From Pseudorhodobacter turbinis (GTDB lineage Bacteria; Pseudomonadota; Alphaproteobacteria; Rhodobacterales; Rhodobacteraceae), in assembly GCF_005234135.1 (NCBI RefSeq), contig NZ_CP039965.1, positions 496,001-560,000 of the forward strand: a stretch of 64,000 nucleotides of DNA, read 5' to 3'. Both the position numbers and the translations under genes were made by a program. A model generated the notes under the pieces. That model was not told where the DNA came from and ran no database searches. It was given only the letters and a program-made list of their open reading frames with translations. Position 1 is the stretch's first letter. Every line of letters begins with the position of its first letter. This document shows positions 1 to 9,996 of the stretch, piece by piece.

Positions 1-609
1 TGATTGCAACGCTTGGAACATAGCCGGGCCGGACATCGCCTCGACAGCGACGCCAAGCTTGGACATCACTTCGGAGTTGAGGCCGGTTGTGCGGTACTTC
101 AGACCTTTCAGGTCATCCAGGGATTTGATTTCATCGCGGAACCAACCAGCCCACTGCGGACCGGAGTTGCCTGTCAGGAACGGCTTGAGGTTGAAGCGCG
201 CATACATTTCATCATAAAGCTCCTGCCCGCCGCCGTGCAGCATCCAGCCGTGCTGCTCAATCGCGGTCAGGCCCAAAGGCTGGCTACCGAACAGCAAGAT
301 ACCCTTGGATTTGCTGCCCCAATAGGCGGGAACGGCGTGGTAAATATCTGCCGTGCCCTCGCTTACTGCGTCAAATACGCCGGGGCCGGGAACGATCTCA
401 CCTGCGGCAAACAGCTCCACTTCGATGCGGCCACCGGACAGGGTGGTGATCCGGTCAGCAAGCGTTTGGGCGGCAACGCCGGGGCCGGGCAGGTTTTTGG
501 GCCATGCCGATACAAGGCGCCATTTGCGAACATCTTGCGCGATGGCAGGGCTGGCAAGGGCGGCTGCCCCCACGCCGGCAGCGGCGGTGATAAAATTACG
601 TCTTTTCAT
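1..609 (-). CDS. TRAP transporter substrate-binding protein, DctP family (3' part beyond window)
   Basis: Periplasmic solute receptor of a tripartite ATP-independent transporter. The reading frame starts at ATG 609 behind AAGGAGAG and runs off the left edge, so about 203 residues are visible. The N-terminus MKRRNFITAAAGVGAAALASP has two arginines, a hydrophobic stretch and an AIA cleavage site, consistent with Sec or Tat export. The visible part has DctP features: WPKNLPGPG near the start of the mature protein, PAYWGSKSKG, and GPQWAGWF with the family-typical substrate-site arginine region behind it. The membrane subunits (DctQ/DctM) are not visible and may lie to the left. It lies downstream of hutU on the same strand but 375 bp away, so it is not clearly in the hut operon. 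The substrate cannot be read from sequence. Confidence 0.85.
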   Translation of the reverse strand, partial: MKRRNFITAAAGVGAAALASPAIAQDVRKWRLVSAWPKNLPGPGVAAQTLADRITTLSGGRIEVELFAAGEIVPGPGVFDAVSEGTADIYHAVPAYWGSKSKGILLFGSQPLGLTAIEQHGWMLHGGGQELYDEMYARFNLKPFLTGNSGPQWAGWFRDEIKSLDDLKGLKYRTTGLNSEVMSKLGVAVEAMSGPAMFQALQS

Positions 610-984
610 TGCTCTCTCCTTGTTGAATTCGTATCATCACATTCTGTGTTTTTCAGCCCGGTATCGGCAGGATGGCCGAGAACAGGGATGCGCATCCCGA
701 CCCTATCCGAAATACTGACCTAACCGGAATAGCCCCTCTGCGCGAGGAGCGTTTTTTCGGAAAATAACCGTCGTGTTTGGTCGCAATTTCGGCATCCACG
801 CCTTGTGTGCGCATTCCTTGACCGATGACCAAACCGCCCGACTGCTGCGGGATAGAAATATGTTTGCAATCATATGGATCAGGGACGTAACGCATATTGG
901 GCCTTAATGTTTTTTGGAGTTGTCCGAGGGGCATATCACCCCCCGGACCTCATAGTGTTTTTATATCAAAATAATCGGCTAAGA
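610..984. other. Intergenic region between hutU and the TRAP receptor gene
   Basis: About 375 bp with no convincing gene. It should hold the promoter of the TRAP receptor gene and the end of the hut transcript. A hairpin at about 918-945 (GTCCG...CGGAC arms) could be a weak terminator, but it lacks a clean adjacent T-run. A 93-codon minus-strand frame here has no family signature and I did not call it. Confidence 0.5.
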
Positions 985-2667
985 TTACTTCAAAATGCCC
1001 GGCAACGTAAGATCGTGTTCACGCGCACAATCGAGCGCGATATCATAGCCAGCGTCGGCATGCCGCATCACGCCGGTTGCCGGATCATTCCACAACACGT
1101 TGTTCAAACGGCGCGCTGCATCCTCGGTCCCATCGGCGACGATCACCATGCCCGAATGCTGCGAAAAGCCCATGCCAACGCCGCCACCGTGGTGCAAGCT
1201 GACCCAAGTCGCCCCCGAAGCCGTATTCAAGAGCGCATTCAAAAGCGGCCAATCCGACACCGCATCCGACCCGTCTTTCATCGATTCCGTCTCACGGTTG
1301 GGCGAGGCAACCGAACCGGAATCGAGATGGTCGCGGCCGATCACGATCGGGGCTTTCAATTCCCCCGAGGCCACCATCTCGTTGAATTTGAGGCCCGCTT
1401 TGTGGCGATCACCAAGCCCAATCCAGCAAATCCGCGCCGGCAGCCCTTGGAAATCGATACGGTCACGCGCCATATCCAGCCAGTTGTGCAGATGCTCGTT
1501 CTCGGGGAACAGCTCTTTCATCGCCTGATCGGTTTTGTAGATATCCTCAGGATCACCCGAAAGCGCGACCCAACGAAACGGCCCGATCCCTTTGCAGAAC
1601 AAAGGCCGGATATAGGCAGGCACAAAACCGGGGAAGGCAAAGGCGTTCTCAAGCCCCTCTTCCTGCGCAACCTGACGGATGTTGTTGCCGTAATCCAAGG
1701 TCGGCACGCCTGCATTCCAGAAATCAACCATCGCGGCGACATGGGCCTTCATGCTGGCACGGGCGGCTTTTTCCACGGCTTTCGGATCGGATTCCTGCTT
1801 GGCGCGCCATTCGGCCACGGACCATCCCAGCGGCAAATAACCATGCACCGGATCATGCGCGGATGTCTGGTCCGTTACCATATCAGGGCGCGGACCACCG
1901 GCCTTCATGCGGGCGTAAAGTTCAGGGAATACCTCTGCCGCGTTACCGATCAGCGCCACAGATTTCGCCTCACCGGCTTTGGTCCATTTGTCGATCAAGG
2001 CCAATGCCTCATCCAGCGTATGGGCCTTTTCGTCGCAATAGCGGGTGCGGATGCGGAAATCGGCGCGGGTCTCATCACATTCGACCGCCAAACAGCATGC
2101 GCCCGCCATCACTGCGGCCAGCGGCTGTGCGCCGCCCATACCGCCAAGACCCGCCGTCAGGATCCACCTACCTTTGAGGCTACCTTCATAGTGTTGGCGG
2201 CCAGCCTCGGCAAAGGTTTCAAATGTCCCTTGCACAATGCCTTGGGTGCCGATGTAGATCCACGATCCAGCTGTCATCTGGCCGTACATCGCCAGACCCT
2301 TCTTATCGAGTTCGTTAAAGTGGTCCCAAGTCGCCCAATGCGGCACAAGGTTGGAGTTGGCGATCAACACGCGCGGCGCATCCTTATGCGTCTGGAACAC
2401 GCCGACCGGCTTGCCCGATTGCACCAAAAGCGTTTGGTCATCGTTCAAATCGCGCAAAGAGGCGCAGATCTGGTCGAAATCTTCCCATGTGCGGGCGGCG
2501 CGGCCGATGCCGCCGTAGACCACCAGCTCATGCGGGTTTTCGGCAACATCGGGGTGCAGGTTGTTCATCAACATCCGCAAGGGGGCCTCGGTCAGCCAGC
2601 TTTTTGCGGTGATCTCGGTTCCGGTTGCGGGGTAGATGTCACGGGTGTTGTGGCGTGGGTTTGTCAT
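985..2667 (-). CDS. hutU: Urocanate hydratase (urocanase)
   Basis: Second step of histidine degradation: hydrates urocanate to 4-imidazolone-5-propionate using tightly bound NAD+, in the cytoplasm. The 560-residue protein has the expected urocanase length and family blocks: [12 protein letters not shown] near residue 45, [11 protein letters not shown] around residue 180, and [17 protein letters not shown] near the C-terminus. Two ATGs lie in tandem (2670 and 2667); GGAG sits 6 nt before the second, so I start there. A longer frame upstream overlaps the acyl-CoA dehydrogenase and is not homologous. It is the last gene of hutI-hutH-CoA transferase-acyl-CoA dehydrogenase-hutU, 13 bp behind its neighbour. 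Confidence 0.97.
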   Translation of the reverse strand: MTNPRHNTRDIYPATGTEITAKSWLTEAPLRMLMNNLHPDVAENPHELVVYGGIGRAARTWEDFDQICASLRDLNDDQTLLVQSGKPVGVFQTHKDAPRVLIANSNLVPHWATWDHFNELDKKGLAMYGQMTAGSWIYIGTQGIVQGTFETFAEAGRQHYEGSLKGRWILTAGLGGMGGAQPLAAVMAGACCLAVECDETRADFRIRTRYCDEKAHTLDEALALIDKWTKAGEAKSVALIGNAAEVFPELYARMKAGGPRPDMVTDQTSAHDPVHGYLPLGWSVAEWRAKQESDPKAVEKAARASMKAHVAAMVDFWNAGVPTLDYGNNIRQVAQEEGLENAFAFPGFVPAYIRPLFCKGIGPFRWVALSGDPEDIYKTDQAMKELFPENEHLHNWLDMARDRIDFQGLPARICWIGLGDRHKAGLKFNEMVASGELKAPIVIGRDHLDSGSVASPNRETESMKDGSDAVSDWPLLNALLNTASGATWVSLHHGGGVGMGFSQHSGMVIVADGTEDAARRLNNVLWNDPATGVMRHADAGYDIALDCAREHDLTLPGILK

Positions 2668-2680
2668 CATATTCTCCGAT

Positions 2681-3823
2681 TCAGGCCAGCAGGTGAGCGG
2701 CGATAATATTGCGTTGAATTTCAGAAGAGCCTTCATAGATGCGCATGATCCGCACATCGCGAGCATAGCGTTCCAGCGGGAAATCACGGGTAAAGCCGTA
2801 GCCGCCATGGATCTGGATCGCGCCATCGGTCACGCGCCCCGCCATCTCCGAGGCGTGAAGCTTGGCCATGCTGGACTGCATGGAAAAACGCGTGCCATCC
2901 TGGCGCAGGCGCGCCGCCTCCAGCGCGATCAATTCGGCGGCGCGCAGGTCCAGCGCCATATCGGCAAGCTGCCAACGGATGCCTTGCTTGGCGGCCAAGG
3001 GTTCGCCGCCGATGATGCGGGTCTTGGACCATTCGGTCGCAGCCGTCAGCGCGGCCGAGGCGATACCGATACACATGGCCGCCACTTCCAGCCGGCCATT
3101 ATCAAGCACCTTCATCGCGGTCTTGAAGCCGGACCCTTCCGCACCAAGCAGCACGCTTTCGGGCAGTTGGCAGTCAAAATCCAATTCCCAGACATGGCCG
3201 CCGCGCAGGCCCATGGTTTTCTCGGCGCGACCCGGTTGCAGGCCGGGGGTGTCTTTGTCCACCACAAAGGCCGAGATCCCGCGATGGGCAGCGGCCGGAT
3301 CGGTCACGGCAAAGACCACCAGAAAATCCGCCACGCCACCATTAGAGATAAAGCATTTGCGCCCCTTCAGATGCCAACCATCCGCGGTTTTCGTGGCCTT
3401 GGTGCGCATATCCGCCGGGTCAGAGCCAGCAAAGGGTTCCGTCAGCGCGAATGCGCCAAGGCGGTCCCCGGTCGCGGCATCGGGCAAATAGCGCGCGCGC
3501 GCCACGTCATCCCCGCCCAACAAAATCGAATCCGTCGCCAGATAATGCGCCGTCAGGGCAGACACCGTGGAGCCACAAGCCCCCGCAATCACCCCGACCG
3601 CCCGCAAAAGCGCCTGCGCCGAAATATCCGCCCCGCCCCAAGCCTCTGGCAGGTTCGCACCCATCATGCCGGTCTGCGCCAAGGCCCGCAGTTGGGCGTG
3701 GACAAATTCGCCGCTCTCATCGGTGGCATGGGCGTGGGGGGACAGCTCTTCGGCGGCAAAACGTTCAAGCTGCGTGATGAAGGCACGCTCGGCCTCGTCA
3801 AGCATATGGTACAAATCGGTCAT
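2681..3823 (-). CDS. Acyl-CoA dehydrogenase embedded in the hut operon
   Basis: FAD-dependent dehydrogenase that introduces an alpha,beta double bond into an acyl-CoA. The 380 residues have the standard three-part fold. LTEPFAGSD at about 127-135 is the FAD/substrate signature, and [10 protein letters not shown] holds the probable catalytic base Glu364. It is closest in character to short or branched-chain acyl-CoA dehydrogenases. The start ATG overlaps the upstream CoA transferase stop by 4 bp, so the two are translationally coupled. Its place between hutH and hutU suggests a substrate related to urocanate; imidazolepropionyl-CoA is my suggestion (inference). A short branched-chain acyl-CoA of unrelated metabolism is the alternative. 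Confidence 0.93.
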   Translation of the reverse strand: MTDLYHMLDEAERAFITQLERFAAEELSPHAHATDESGEFVHAQLRALAQTGMMGANLPEAWGGADISAQALLRAVGVIAGACGSTVSALTAHYLATDSILLGGDDVARARYLPDAATGDRLGAFALTEPFAGSDPADMRTKATKTADGWHLKGRKCFISNGGVADFLVVFAVTDPAAAHRGISAFVVDKDTPGLQPGRAEKTMGLRGGHVWELDFDCQLPESVLLGAEGSGFKTAMKVLDNGRLEVAAMCIGIASAALTAATEWSKTRIIGGEPLAAKQGIRWQLADMALDLRAAELIALEAARLRQDGTRFSMQSSMAKLHASEMAGRVTDGAIQIHGGYGFTRDFPLERYARDVRIMRIYEGSSEIQRNIIAAHLLA

Positions 3824-5007
3824 TCCGTCCTCACAATTCCGGCAGCGATCAAACCGCTGATTTGGTCTTCGGTCAGGCCCAACGAGGCCATAACCGCACG
3901 TGAACCACCGCCCAAAGCGGGGGCGCCACTGCTTGCAACCGGCTTTTCACCGTTGAACCGTATCGGCTGGCCGATAACCGGGGCCGTCCCAAGCCCGTGA
4001 TGCGGAATATCGGACACAAGCCCGCGCGCGATGGCATGGGGGCTGCTGGCGGCCTCGGCCATGGTCAGGATCGGTGCGGTTGGAATATGCGCCGCGCGCA
4101 ATCCCTCAACCGCGTGCGCAGTGGTCAACTTTCCCGTCCACGCCTCAATCAGCGCCTTGAGCACGGGTTCGTTTTGGGTGCGCGCCTCATCACTGGCAAA
4201 GCGCGGATCGCTTGCCGCCTCGGGCGCGCCAATCAGGTCACATAGTGCTGCGAACTGACGATCCCCCAATACGGCAATAATCGCGTGCCCGTCCGATGTG
4301 GCATAGGCCCCGAATGGCGTTGATAGCGGGTGACGGTTGCCCACCCGTTCCACGGCTGACTTCGCATAGAAATGAATGGCATGGCTGGTCGGCAGCAAGG
4401 AAAACAGCGCATCAAACATCGCCACATCAAGACTTGCCCCTTGGCCGGTTTGCGCGCGCCCCACCAAGGCCGCCGCAATACCCCAAGCCGCATAGAGGCC
4501 CGCCATCAGATCCCCCAGCGCCTCGCCCACTTTCAAGGGTGCGCCGCCCTCTTCGCCATTGGCCTCCATCAGGCCCGACATCGCCTGCACCACGATGTCA
4601 TAAGCGGGAAGGTCACTGTACGGCCCATCCTGACCAAAGCCCGAGATGGAGCAATAGATCAGCGCCGGATTATCCTTGCGCAACGCCTCGACACCAAGGC
4701 CCAGCTTGGCGGCGACACCGGGGCGGAAGTTTTCCACCACCACATCGCAGGTTGCCGCAAGCTGACGCGCAACGGCCTTACCCTCATCCGCCTTGAGGTC
4801 CAGCACCACCGAGGATTTGCCCCGATTGGTCAGCGCAAAAAGTGCGGAATGCCCGTCCACAAAGGGGCCGATATGGCGGTAATCATCGCCCTGCGGTGGC
4901 TCTATCTTAATAACCTCGGCCCCCAGATCGGCCATAAGGGCGGTGCAAAACGGGCCGGCCAGAACGCGGGTCAGATCAAGGACACGGATGCCTTGCAGCG
5001 GTTTCAT
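3820..5007 (-). CDS. CaiB/BaiF-type (family III) CoA transferase
   Basis: Transfers CoA between carboxylic acids through an aspartyl-CoA anhydride. The 395-residue length is typical. Family features are the N-terminal [17 protein letters not shown] block, [26 protein letters not shown], and [11 protein letters not shown], in which Asp166 is the expected catalytic residue. It overlaps hutH upstream and the acyl-CoA dehydrogenase downstream by 4 bp each, so all three are co-translated. The donor and acceptor are unknown. With a dehydrogenase next to it, it probably activates or releases the same acid that the dehydrogenase oxidises. Confidence 0.93.
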   Translation of the reverse strand: MKPLQGIRVLDLTRVLAGPFCTALMADLGAEVIKIEPPQGDDYRHIGPFVDGHSALFALTNRGKSSVVLDLKADEGKAVARQLAATCDVVVENFRPGVAAKLGLGVEALRKDNPALIYCSISGFGQDGPYSDLPAYDIVVQAMSGLMEANGEEGGAPLKVGEALGDLMAGLYAAWGIAAALVGRAQTGQGASLDVAMFDALFSLLPTSHAIHFYAKSAVERVGNRHPLSTPFGAYATSDGHAIIAVLGDRQFAALCDLIGAPEAASDPRFASDEARTQNEPVLKALIEAWTGKLTTAHAVEGLRAAHIPTAPILTMAEAASSPHAIARGLVSDIPHHGLGTAPVIGQPIRFNGEKPVASSGAPALGGGSRAVMASLGLTEDQISGLIAAGIVRTE

Positions 5008-6518
5008 AACGCCAGTTCCACCCCGGCCGCATTTGCCAAGACGCCTGCGCGGACCAATGCCGATGCCGCCTCAATATCCGGCGCGAGATAGCGATCTTCG
5101 GCCAAAACGGGCGAGACTTCGCGCAGGGCCGCAACCGCCGCCTGCAGCGGACCAGAGGTTACCAGCGGGGCCCGAAACCCGATGCCTTGCGCCGCGCAAA
5201 GCGCCTCAACCCCCAAAATCACCGACAGGTTCGCATTCATCCGCCCCAAACGCCGCGCACCATGGGCAGCCATGGAAACATGGTCTTCCTGATTGGCCGA
5301 GGTCGGCGTGCTATCGGTCGAGCAAGGGTTCGCGAGGTGCTTGTTCTCGCTCATCAAAGCGGCGGTTGTCACCTCTGCGATCATGAAACCGGAGTTAAGG
5401 CCGGGCGCCGGAGTCAGGAACGGCGGCAGGTCATGGGACAGGGTCGGATCAACCATCAAAGCCACACGACGCTGCCCGATAGCCCCGATTTCAGCCAGGG
5501 CAAGCGCGATAATATCTGCTGCAAAAGCAACAGGTTCTGCGTGGAAGTTACCACCGGATATGATGCCCGCCGAGACAACCAGCGGGTTGTCGGTCACGGC
5601 ATTCGCCTCGATCTCTAGTGTGGTGGCGGCAAAGCGCAACAGGTCCACAGCGGCACCGACAACCTGCGGCACACAGCGAATGCAGTAAGGGTCTTGTACG
5701 CGGGTATCGCCCTCACGGTGGCTGTCGCGGATCACCGATCCCTCCATCACCGTGCGCAACGCGTGGGCCACGTCGATCTGGCCACGATGGCCGCGCAAGC
5801 TGTGGATTTCGGGCTGCAAAGGCGCTGTGGATCCCATGATCGCATCGGTCGACATTGCCGCTGTCGCCACAGAGGCCCGCGCATTCTGCCAGCCTTCAAA
5901 CAGACCGACCAACGCCAGCGCGGTTGAAAACTGTGTGCCGTTGATCAGGCCAAGCCCCTCTTTCGGGCCAAGCACCAAGGGGGTTATCCCCGCCTGCGCC
6001 AACGCCTTATCCGAGGCCATGCGCACGCCTTGATAGACCGCCTCACCCGCGCCGATCATCGTGGCCGCCATATGCGCCAATGGTGCTAGATCACCCGACG
6101 CCCCGACAGAGCCTTGGGCCGGAATAACGGGAATCACAGCATGTGCCAGGAGGTTTTCGATCTGTTCAATCACGGCCCAGCGAACCCCCGAGGCCCCACG
6201 CCCCAGCGACAGCAATTTCAGCGCCATCATCAGCCGGGTGGTTGCCTCATCCAGCGGCTCGCCTACGCCGCAGCAATGCGACAAGATCAGATTGCGTTGC
6301 AGGGTCTCGGTATCTTCCGGCGCGATCTTGACGCTGGCGAGCTTGCCAAAGCCGGTGTTCACACCGTAAACGGCCACCGTGCCCGCTGCGGCGGCGGCAA
6401 CCTGATCACAAGCGGCCTCAACCGCCACACGCGCGCTTGGGTCCAGCGTTGCGATCCCGTCACCGCGCCAAAGGGTTTCAAGATTGTCCAGCGTGGTCGC
6501 GCCCGGTGTCAGCTTCAT
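5004..6518 (-). CDS. hutH: Histidine ammonia-lyase
   Basis: First step of histidine degradation, L-histidine to urocanate plus ammonia. The 504-residue protein carries the Ala-Ser-Gly triad at 140-142 within [11 protein letters not shown], which cyclises to the MIO cofactor. YGVNTGFG near residue 51 and the [14 protein letters not shown] block are also family hallmarks. The start ATG overlaps the hutI stop by 4 bp and the end overlaps the CoA transferase by 4 bp. Length and motifs are complete with no anomalies. Confidence 0.97.
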   Translation of the reverse strand: MKLTPGATTLDNLETLWRGDGIATLDPSARVAVEAACDQVAAAAAGTVAVYGVNTGFGKLASVKIAPEDTETLQRNLILSHCCGVGEPLDEATTRLMMALKLLSLGRGASGVRWAVIEQIENLLAHAVIPVIPAQGSVGASGDLAPLAHMAATMIGAGEAVYQGVRMASDKALAQAGITPLVLGPKEGLGLINGTQFSTALALVGLFEGWQNARASVATAAMSTDAIMGSTAPLQPEIHSLRGHRGQIDVAHALRTVMEGSVIRDSHREGDTRVQDPYCIRCVPQVVGAAVDLLRFAATTLEIEANAVTDNPLVVSAGIISGGNFHAEPVAFAADIIALALAEIGAIGQRRVALMVDPTLSHDLPPFLTPAPGLNSGFMIAEVTTAALMSENKHLANPCSTDSTPTSANQEDHVSMAAHGARRLGRMNANLSVILGVEALCAAQGIGFRAPLVTSGPLQAAVAALREVSPVLAEDRYLAPDIEAASALVRAGVLANAAGVELAL

Positions 6519-7711
6519 TCTTTTCCCCCAAAAATCCGCTGGTGCAGCGGGTTAAATCCAAAACGGTAGGCAAGCTCGGCCGGTGTCTCGACATTCCAGA
6601 TCGCAAGATCAGCCCGCATCCCCGGCGCGATCACACCAGTATCCGTCAGACCCAAAGCGCGGGCGGCATGTTCGGTAACACCGCGCAGCGCCTCTTCGGG
6701 CGTCATGCGAAACAGGGTGCAGCCCATGTTCATCGCCAGCAAAAGCGAGGTCATCGGCGAGGTGCCCGGGTTGCAATCCGTCGCAAGCGCCATCGGTACG
6801 CCATGGGCGCGGAAGGCCGCGACCGGCGGCATCTGTGTTTCGCGGATTGCATAAAAGGCACCGGGCAGCAAAACCGCCACCGTACCGCTTGTCGCCAACA
6901 GTTTGGCATCTGCCTCGGTGGCGTATTCCACGTGGTCGACCGACATCGCGCCATATTTGGCCGCCAAGGCACAGCCGCCGATATTCGAGAGCTGCTCGGC
7001 ATGCAGCTTTACAGGCAACCCCAGTTCACGCGCCACATCAAAAACGCGCGATATCTGACTGGTATTAAACGCGATTCCCTCGCAGAAACCATCCACCGCA
7101 TCGACCAACCCCTCGGCATGGGCCGCGCGCAAGGTGGGGATGCAAACCTCATCAATATAGGCATCATCGCGGCCCTTATATTCGGCAGGCGTGGCATGGG
7201 CGCCCAGAAAACTGGTGCGGATACGCACAGGACGCAGATCCCCCAAACGCCGTGCCGCGCGCAGCATCCGCAGCTCCACCTCCTGATCAAGACCGTAGCC
7301 GGACTTCACCTCAACACAAGAAACCCCTTCTCCGATCAAGGTATCCAGACGGGGCAACGCGGATGCGACAAGGCTGTCCTCATCCGCCTTGCGGGTGGCC
7401 GTGACGGTAGAGACGATGCCGCCACCGGCGCGCGCAACCTCTTCATAGCTGGCCCCTTCGAGCCGCATCTCGAATTCCCGCGCGCGGTGGCCACCATGAA
7501 CGATATGGGTATGACAATCGATGAAAGCAGGGGTCAGCAGCCGCCCCTCAAGGTCAAGCACTGACCATGAAGCATAGTCACTTGGCAAATCGGCTTGCGG
7601 CCCGACCCAAAGGATCCGCCCCGCCTCCACCACCACGGCCCCTTGCAGCATGAAAGGCCCCGTACCTGCCACGCCGCCCCCAAGGATAACTGTTTGCGCC
7701 CCGATTTCCAT
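6515..7711 (-). CDS. hutI: Imidazolonepropionase
   Basis: Third step of the pathway: opens imidazolone propionate to N-formimidoyl-L-glutamate. This amidohydrolase-fold metalloenzyme of 398 residues has metal ligands in [11 protein letters not shown], the substrate region VKSGYGL, and the later ligand motifs KLHAEQLSN and [10 protein letters not shown]. It is the promoter-proximal gene of the minus-strand operon, and its start faces hutF across 69 bp. GAGGGGAATCAAG precedes the ATG at 7711. Confidence 0.97.
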   Translation of the reverse strand: MEIGAQTVILGGGVAGTGPFMLQGAVVVEAGRILWVGPQADLPSDYASWSVLDLEGRLLTPAFIDCHTHIVHGGHRAREFEMRLEGASYEEVARAGGGIVSTVTATRKADEDSLVASALPRLDTLIGEGVSCVEVKSGYGLDQEVELRMLRAARRLGDLRPVRIRTSFLGAHATPAEYKGRDDAYIDEVCIPTLRAAHAEGLVDAVDGFCEGIAFNTSQISRVFDVARELGLPVKLHAEQLSNIGGCALAAKYGAMSVDHVEYATEADAKLLATSGTVAVLLPGAFYAIRETQMPPVAAFRAHGVPMALATDCNPGTSPMTSLLLAMNMGCTLFRMTPEEALRGVTEHAARALGLTDTGVIAPGMRADLAIWNVETPAELAYRFGFNPLHQRIFGGKE

Positions 7712-7739
7712 CTTGATTCCCCTCGAATTTCAATTATTA

Positions 7740-7749
7740 TGTACATACA
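7740..7749. promoter_or_regulatory. Probable HutC operator between hutI and hutF
   Basis: The 10-mer TGTACATACA matches the TGTA-N2-TACA half-site pattern known for HutC-type GntR repressors. It sits in the 69-bp gap between the divergent hutI and hutF starts, and hutC lies directly downstream of hutF. Both transcripts could therefore be controlled from this one site, with urocanate as likely inducer by analogy with other HutC proteins. Confidence 0.55.
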
Positions 7750-7780
7750 TATTAAAACTGTCAACGCGGGTGGAACCAAA

Positions 7781-9139
7781 ATGTCGATCATCTATGCAGA
7801 GCAGGCGCTTTTACCTGATGGCTGGGCGCAAGACGTCGCAATCACCCATTCCGGCGGGCGGATCACAGCGGTTGAGGCAGGTGCCTCCCCACAAGGCATG
7901 CGCGTTGGCACTTTGCTTCCGGCGCCCGTCAATCTGCATTCCCACGCGTTTCAACGTGCTATGGCAGGGCTGACGGAGCGGCGCGGCCCCGATCCGCGCG
8001 ACAGCTTCTGGACATGGCGGCAGTTGATGTACCGCTTCCTCGACCGGCTTACGCCCGAGGATGTGGAGGCGATCAGCGCCTTTGTACAAATGGAAATGGC
8101 CGAGGCAGGCTACGGCGCCGTGGCAGAGTTCCACTATCTCCACCACGCCCCCGGCGGCACCGCCTATGACAACCGCGCCGAGATGGCGGCACGGGTTGCG
8201 GCAGCCTCGGCACGGACGGGGCTGGGGCTGACCATGCTGCCGGTGCTTTATCAGTTTGGCGGCTGTGATGGCCGTGCGCTTGGCCCCGGCCAGAACCGCT
8301 TTGGCAATACGCCCGAAGAATTCGTGGACCTGCTAGAGGGGGCCGCTGCGGCCATCAAGACACTGCCCGCCGATACGGTTTTAGGTGTCGCTCCTCATTC
8401 GCTGCGCGCGGTCTCCGAGGAGGCGCTTGCCCTCGCCGCCACTCTGCGCCCCGATGCGCCGATCCATATGCATCTGGCCGAACAAACCGCCGAAGTAGAC
8501 GAGGTCTTGACCCATCGTGGCGCCCGTCCGACCGAATGGTTGCTTGCCAATGCCGATGTGGATTCGCGCTGGTGCCTGATCCACTGCACACAGATGGAGC
8601 CCCACGAAACCAAGGGCTTGGCCGCGACGGGAGCCGTTGCTGGGTTGTGCCCCATTACGGAATCCTCATTGGGTGACGGGATTTTCGACGGGGTCGCCTA
8701 TGCGCAGGCAGGCGGTCGCTGGGGTATCGGATCGGATAGCAACATACGGATTTCGCTGTCTGAGGAATTGCGCACGCTCGATTACAGCCAGCGCCTGCGC
8801 GACCGTTCGCGCGCGGCCCTTGCCACGGCAGATAAATCCACCGGTCGGGTGCTGTTTGAAACCGCGGCAAAAGGCGGCGCACAGGCAGGCGGGCGCGATG
8901 CGGGCACAATCGAGGTTGGCAAGCTGGCCGATCTGGTGGCGCTTGATGCCTCTGGTCCGGATATGGCGGGGCGTCAGGGCGACACCACGCTCGACGCCTT
9001 TATCTTTGCGGGCGATGACCGTATGGTAACGGACCTGTGGTCGGCAGGCCGCCATCTGGTCACCGGCGGGCGGCACCATGACCACGATGCCATCACCGCG
9101 GCCTACACGGCCTGCGTCACCAAACTACGGGACCTATGA
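7781..9139 (+). CDS. hutF: Formimidoylglutamate deiminase
   Basis: Converts N-formimidoyl-glutamate to N-formyl-glutamate plus ammonia, the route that needs a separate deformylase (HutG) to finish. The 452-residue amidohydrolase has NLHSHAFQRAMAG (metal ligands and the HutF-specific FQRA), HMHLAEQ, WCLIHCTQM and IGSDSNIRISLSEELR. I start at ATG 7781 (MSIIYAEQALL); earlier in-frame codons read through the operator and hutI start and are not conserved. The stop overlaps the hutC start by 4 bp. Confidence 0.95.
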   Translation: MSIIYAEQALLPDGWAQDVAITHSGGRITAVEAGASPQGMRVGTLLPAPVNLHSHAFQRAMAGLTERRGPDPRDSFWTWRQLMYRFLDRLTPEDVEAISAFVQMEMAEAGYGAVAEFHYLHHAPGGTAYDNRAEMAARVAAASARTGLGLTMLPVLYQFGGCDGRALGPGQNRFGNTPEEFVDLLEGAAAAIKTLPADTVLGVAPHSLRAVSEEALALAATLRPDAPIHMHLAEQTAEVDEVLTHRGARPTEWLLANADVDSRWCLIHCTQMEPHETKGLAATGAVAGLCPITESSLGDGIFDGVAYAQAGGRWGIGSDSNIRISLSEELRTLDYSQRLRDRSRAALATADKSTGRVLFETAAKGGAQAGGRDAGTIEVGKLADLVALDASGPDMAGRQGDTTLDAFIFAGDDRMVTDLWSAGRHLVTGGRHHDHDAITAAYTACVTKLRDL

Positions 9140-9828
9140 CAAGCACCACATGGCAATCTGTTCAAGCGGAGGCGTTGCGCCGCATCCGGTCGCGCGAATG
9201 GCCCCCCGGCGGCCAAATCCCGCATGAGGCAGATCTGGCCGAGGAGCTGGGCTGTTCGCGTGGCACCGTAAACCGGGCCCTGCGGGACTTGGCCGAGGCG
9301 GGGTTGCTGGAACGTCGCCGCAAGGCGGGCACGCGTGTGCCGTTGAACCCCGTGCGCAAGGCCACGCTGGAAATCCCCATCATCCGGCAAGACGTAGAGG
9401 GACGCGGGCAAACCTACGGCTACCGCTTGCTGGCAACACGCGAGGCCGCACCCCCGCCCGAGATTTGCGAACGGCTTTCGCTGAAACCCGATACCGCGAT
9501 GATTCACGTGCTTGCACTGCATCTGGCCGATGATCTGCCCTTTTGCCTGGAGGATCGCTGGATCAACCTGCGTGTGGTGCCCGAGATCGCCCAAACCGAC
9601 CTAACCAAGATCAGCGCCAATGAGTGGCTGGTTCAAAACGCCGCTTTTTCCGCCGGCAGCTTTGCCTTTGGCGCGATTGCCGCACCCGAGGCCACGGCAA
9701 AATGGCTTGATTGCCCCATCGGCGCGCCGCTTTTTACGCTTGACCGGACAACATGGGCCGCCGCCTTGCCGATCACCTCGGTGCGGCTGTGCTATATTCC
9801 CGGCTACCAAATGCGCGCAGAAATCTGA
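9136..9828 (+). CDS. hutC: HutC, GntR-family transcriptional repressor of histidine utilisation
   Basis: 230 residues: an N-terminal winged helix-turn-helix (about 8-65, with LAEELGCSRGTVNRALRDLAEAGL as the recognition region) and a C-terminal UTRA ligand-binding domain (about 75-225) of the HutC/FarR class. It overlaps hutF by 4 bp (ATGA), so repressor and HutF are co-translated. The likely operator is TGTACATACA at 7740, which would make the system autoregulatory. Ligand assignment to urocanate is by analogy. Confidence 0.93.
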   Translation: MTSTTWQSVQAEALRRIRSREWPPGGQIPHEADLAEELGCSRGTVNRALRDLAEAGLLERRRKAGTRVPLNPVRKATLEIPIIRQDVEGRGQTYGYRLLATREAAPPPEICERLSLKPDTAMIHVLALHLADDLPFCLEDRWINLRVVPEIAQTDLTKISANEWLVQNAAFSAGSFAFGAIAAPEATAKWLDCPIGAPLFTLDRTTWAAALPITSVRLCYIPGYQMRAEI

Positions 9829-9996
9829 CACGGGCGATCATCTTGGTCAAAATCCAGATCTCGCCCGAAATTTTATAGAACCGTTACAGATTAACTGACA
9901 TAAACACTTGATATTGCGGCCCCCACCCCCAATATTCATTGCAGGTAGGCCTAACACGAATTTCAGGCCTGCAAACAGTTATAACCGGAGGCTTTA

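Noticed and set aside
653..934. 93-codon minus-strand frame between hutU and the TRAP gene
   Set aside because: No ribosome site of note, overlaps the promoter region of the TRAP receptor, unusual composition without a family signature.
874..2706. Open frame of 610 codons opposite hutU
   Set aside because: Antisense shadow of a clear urocanase gene; no motifs.
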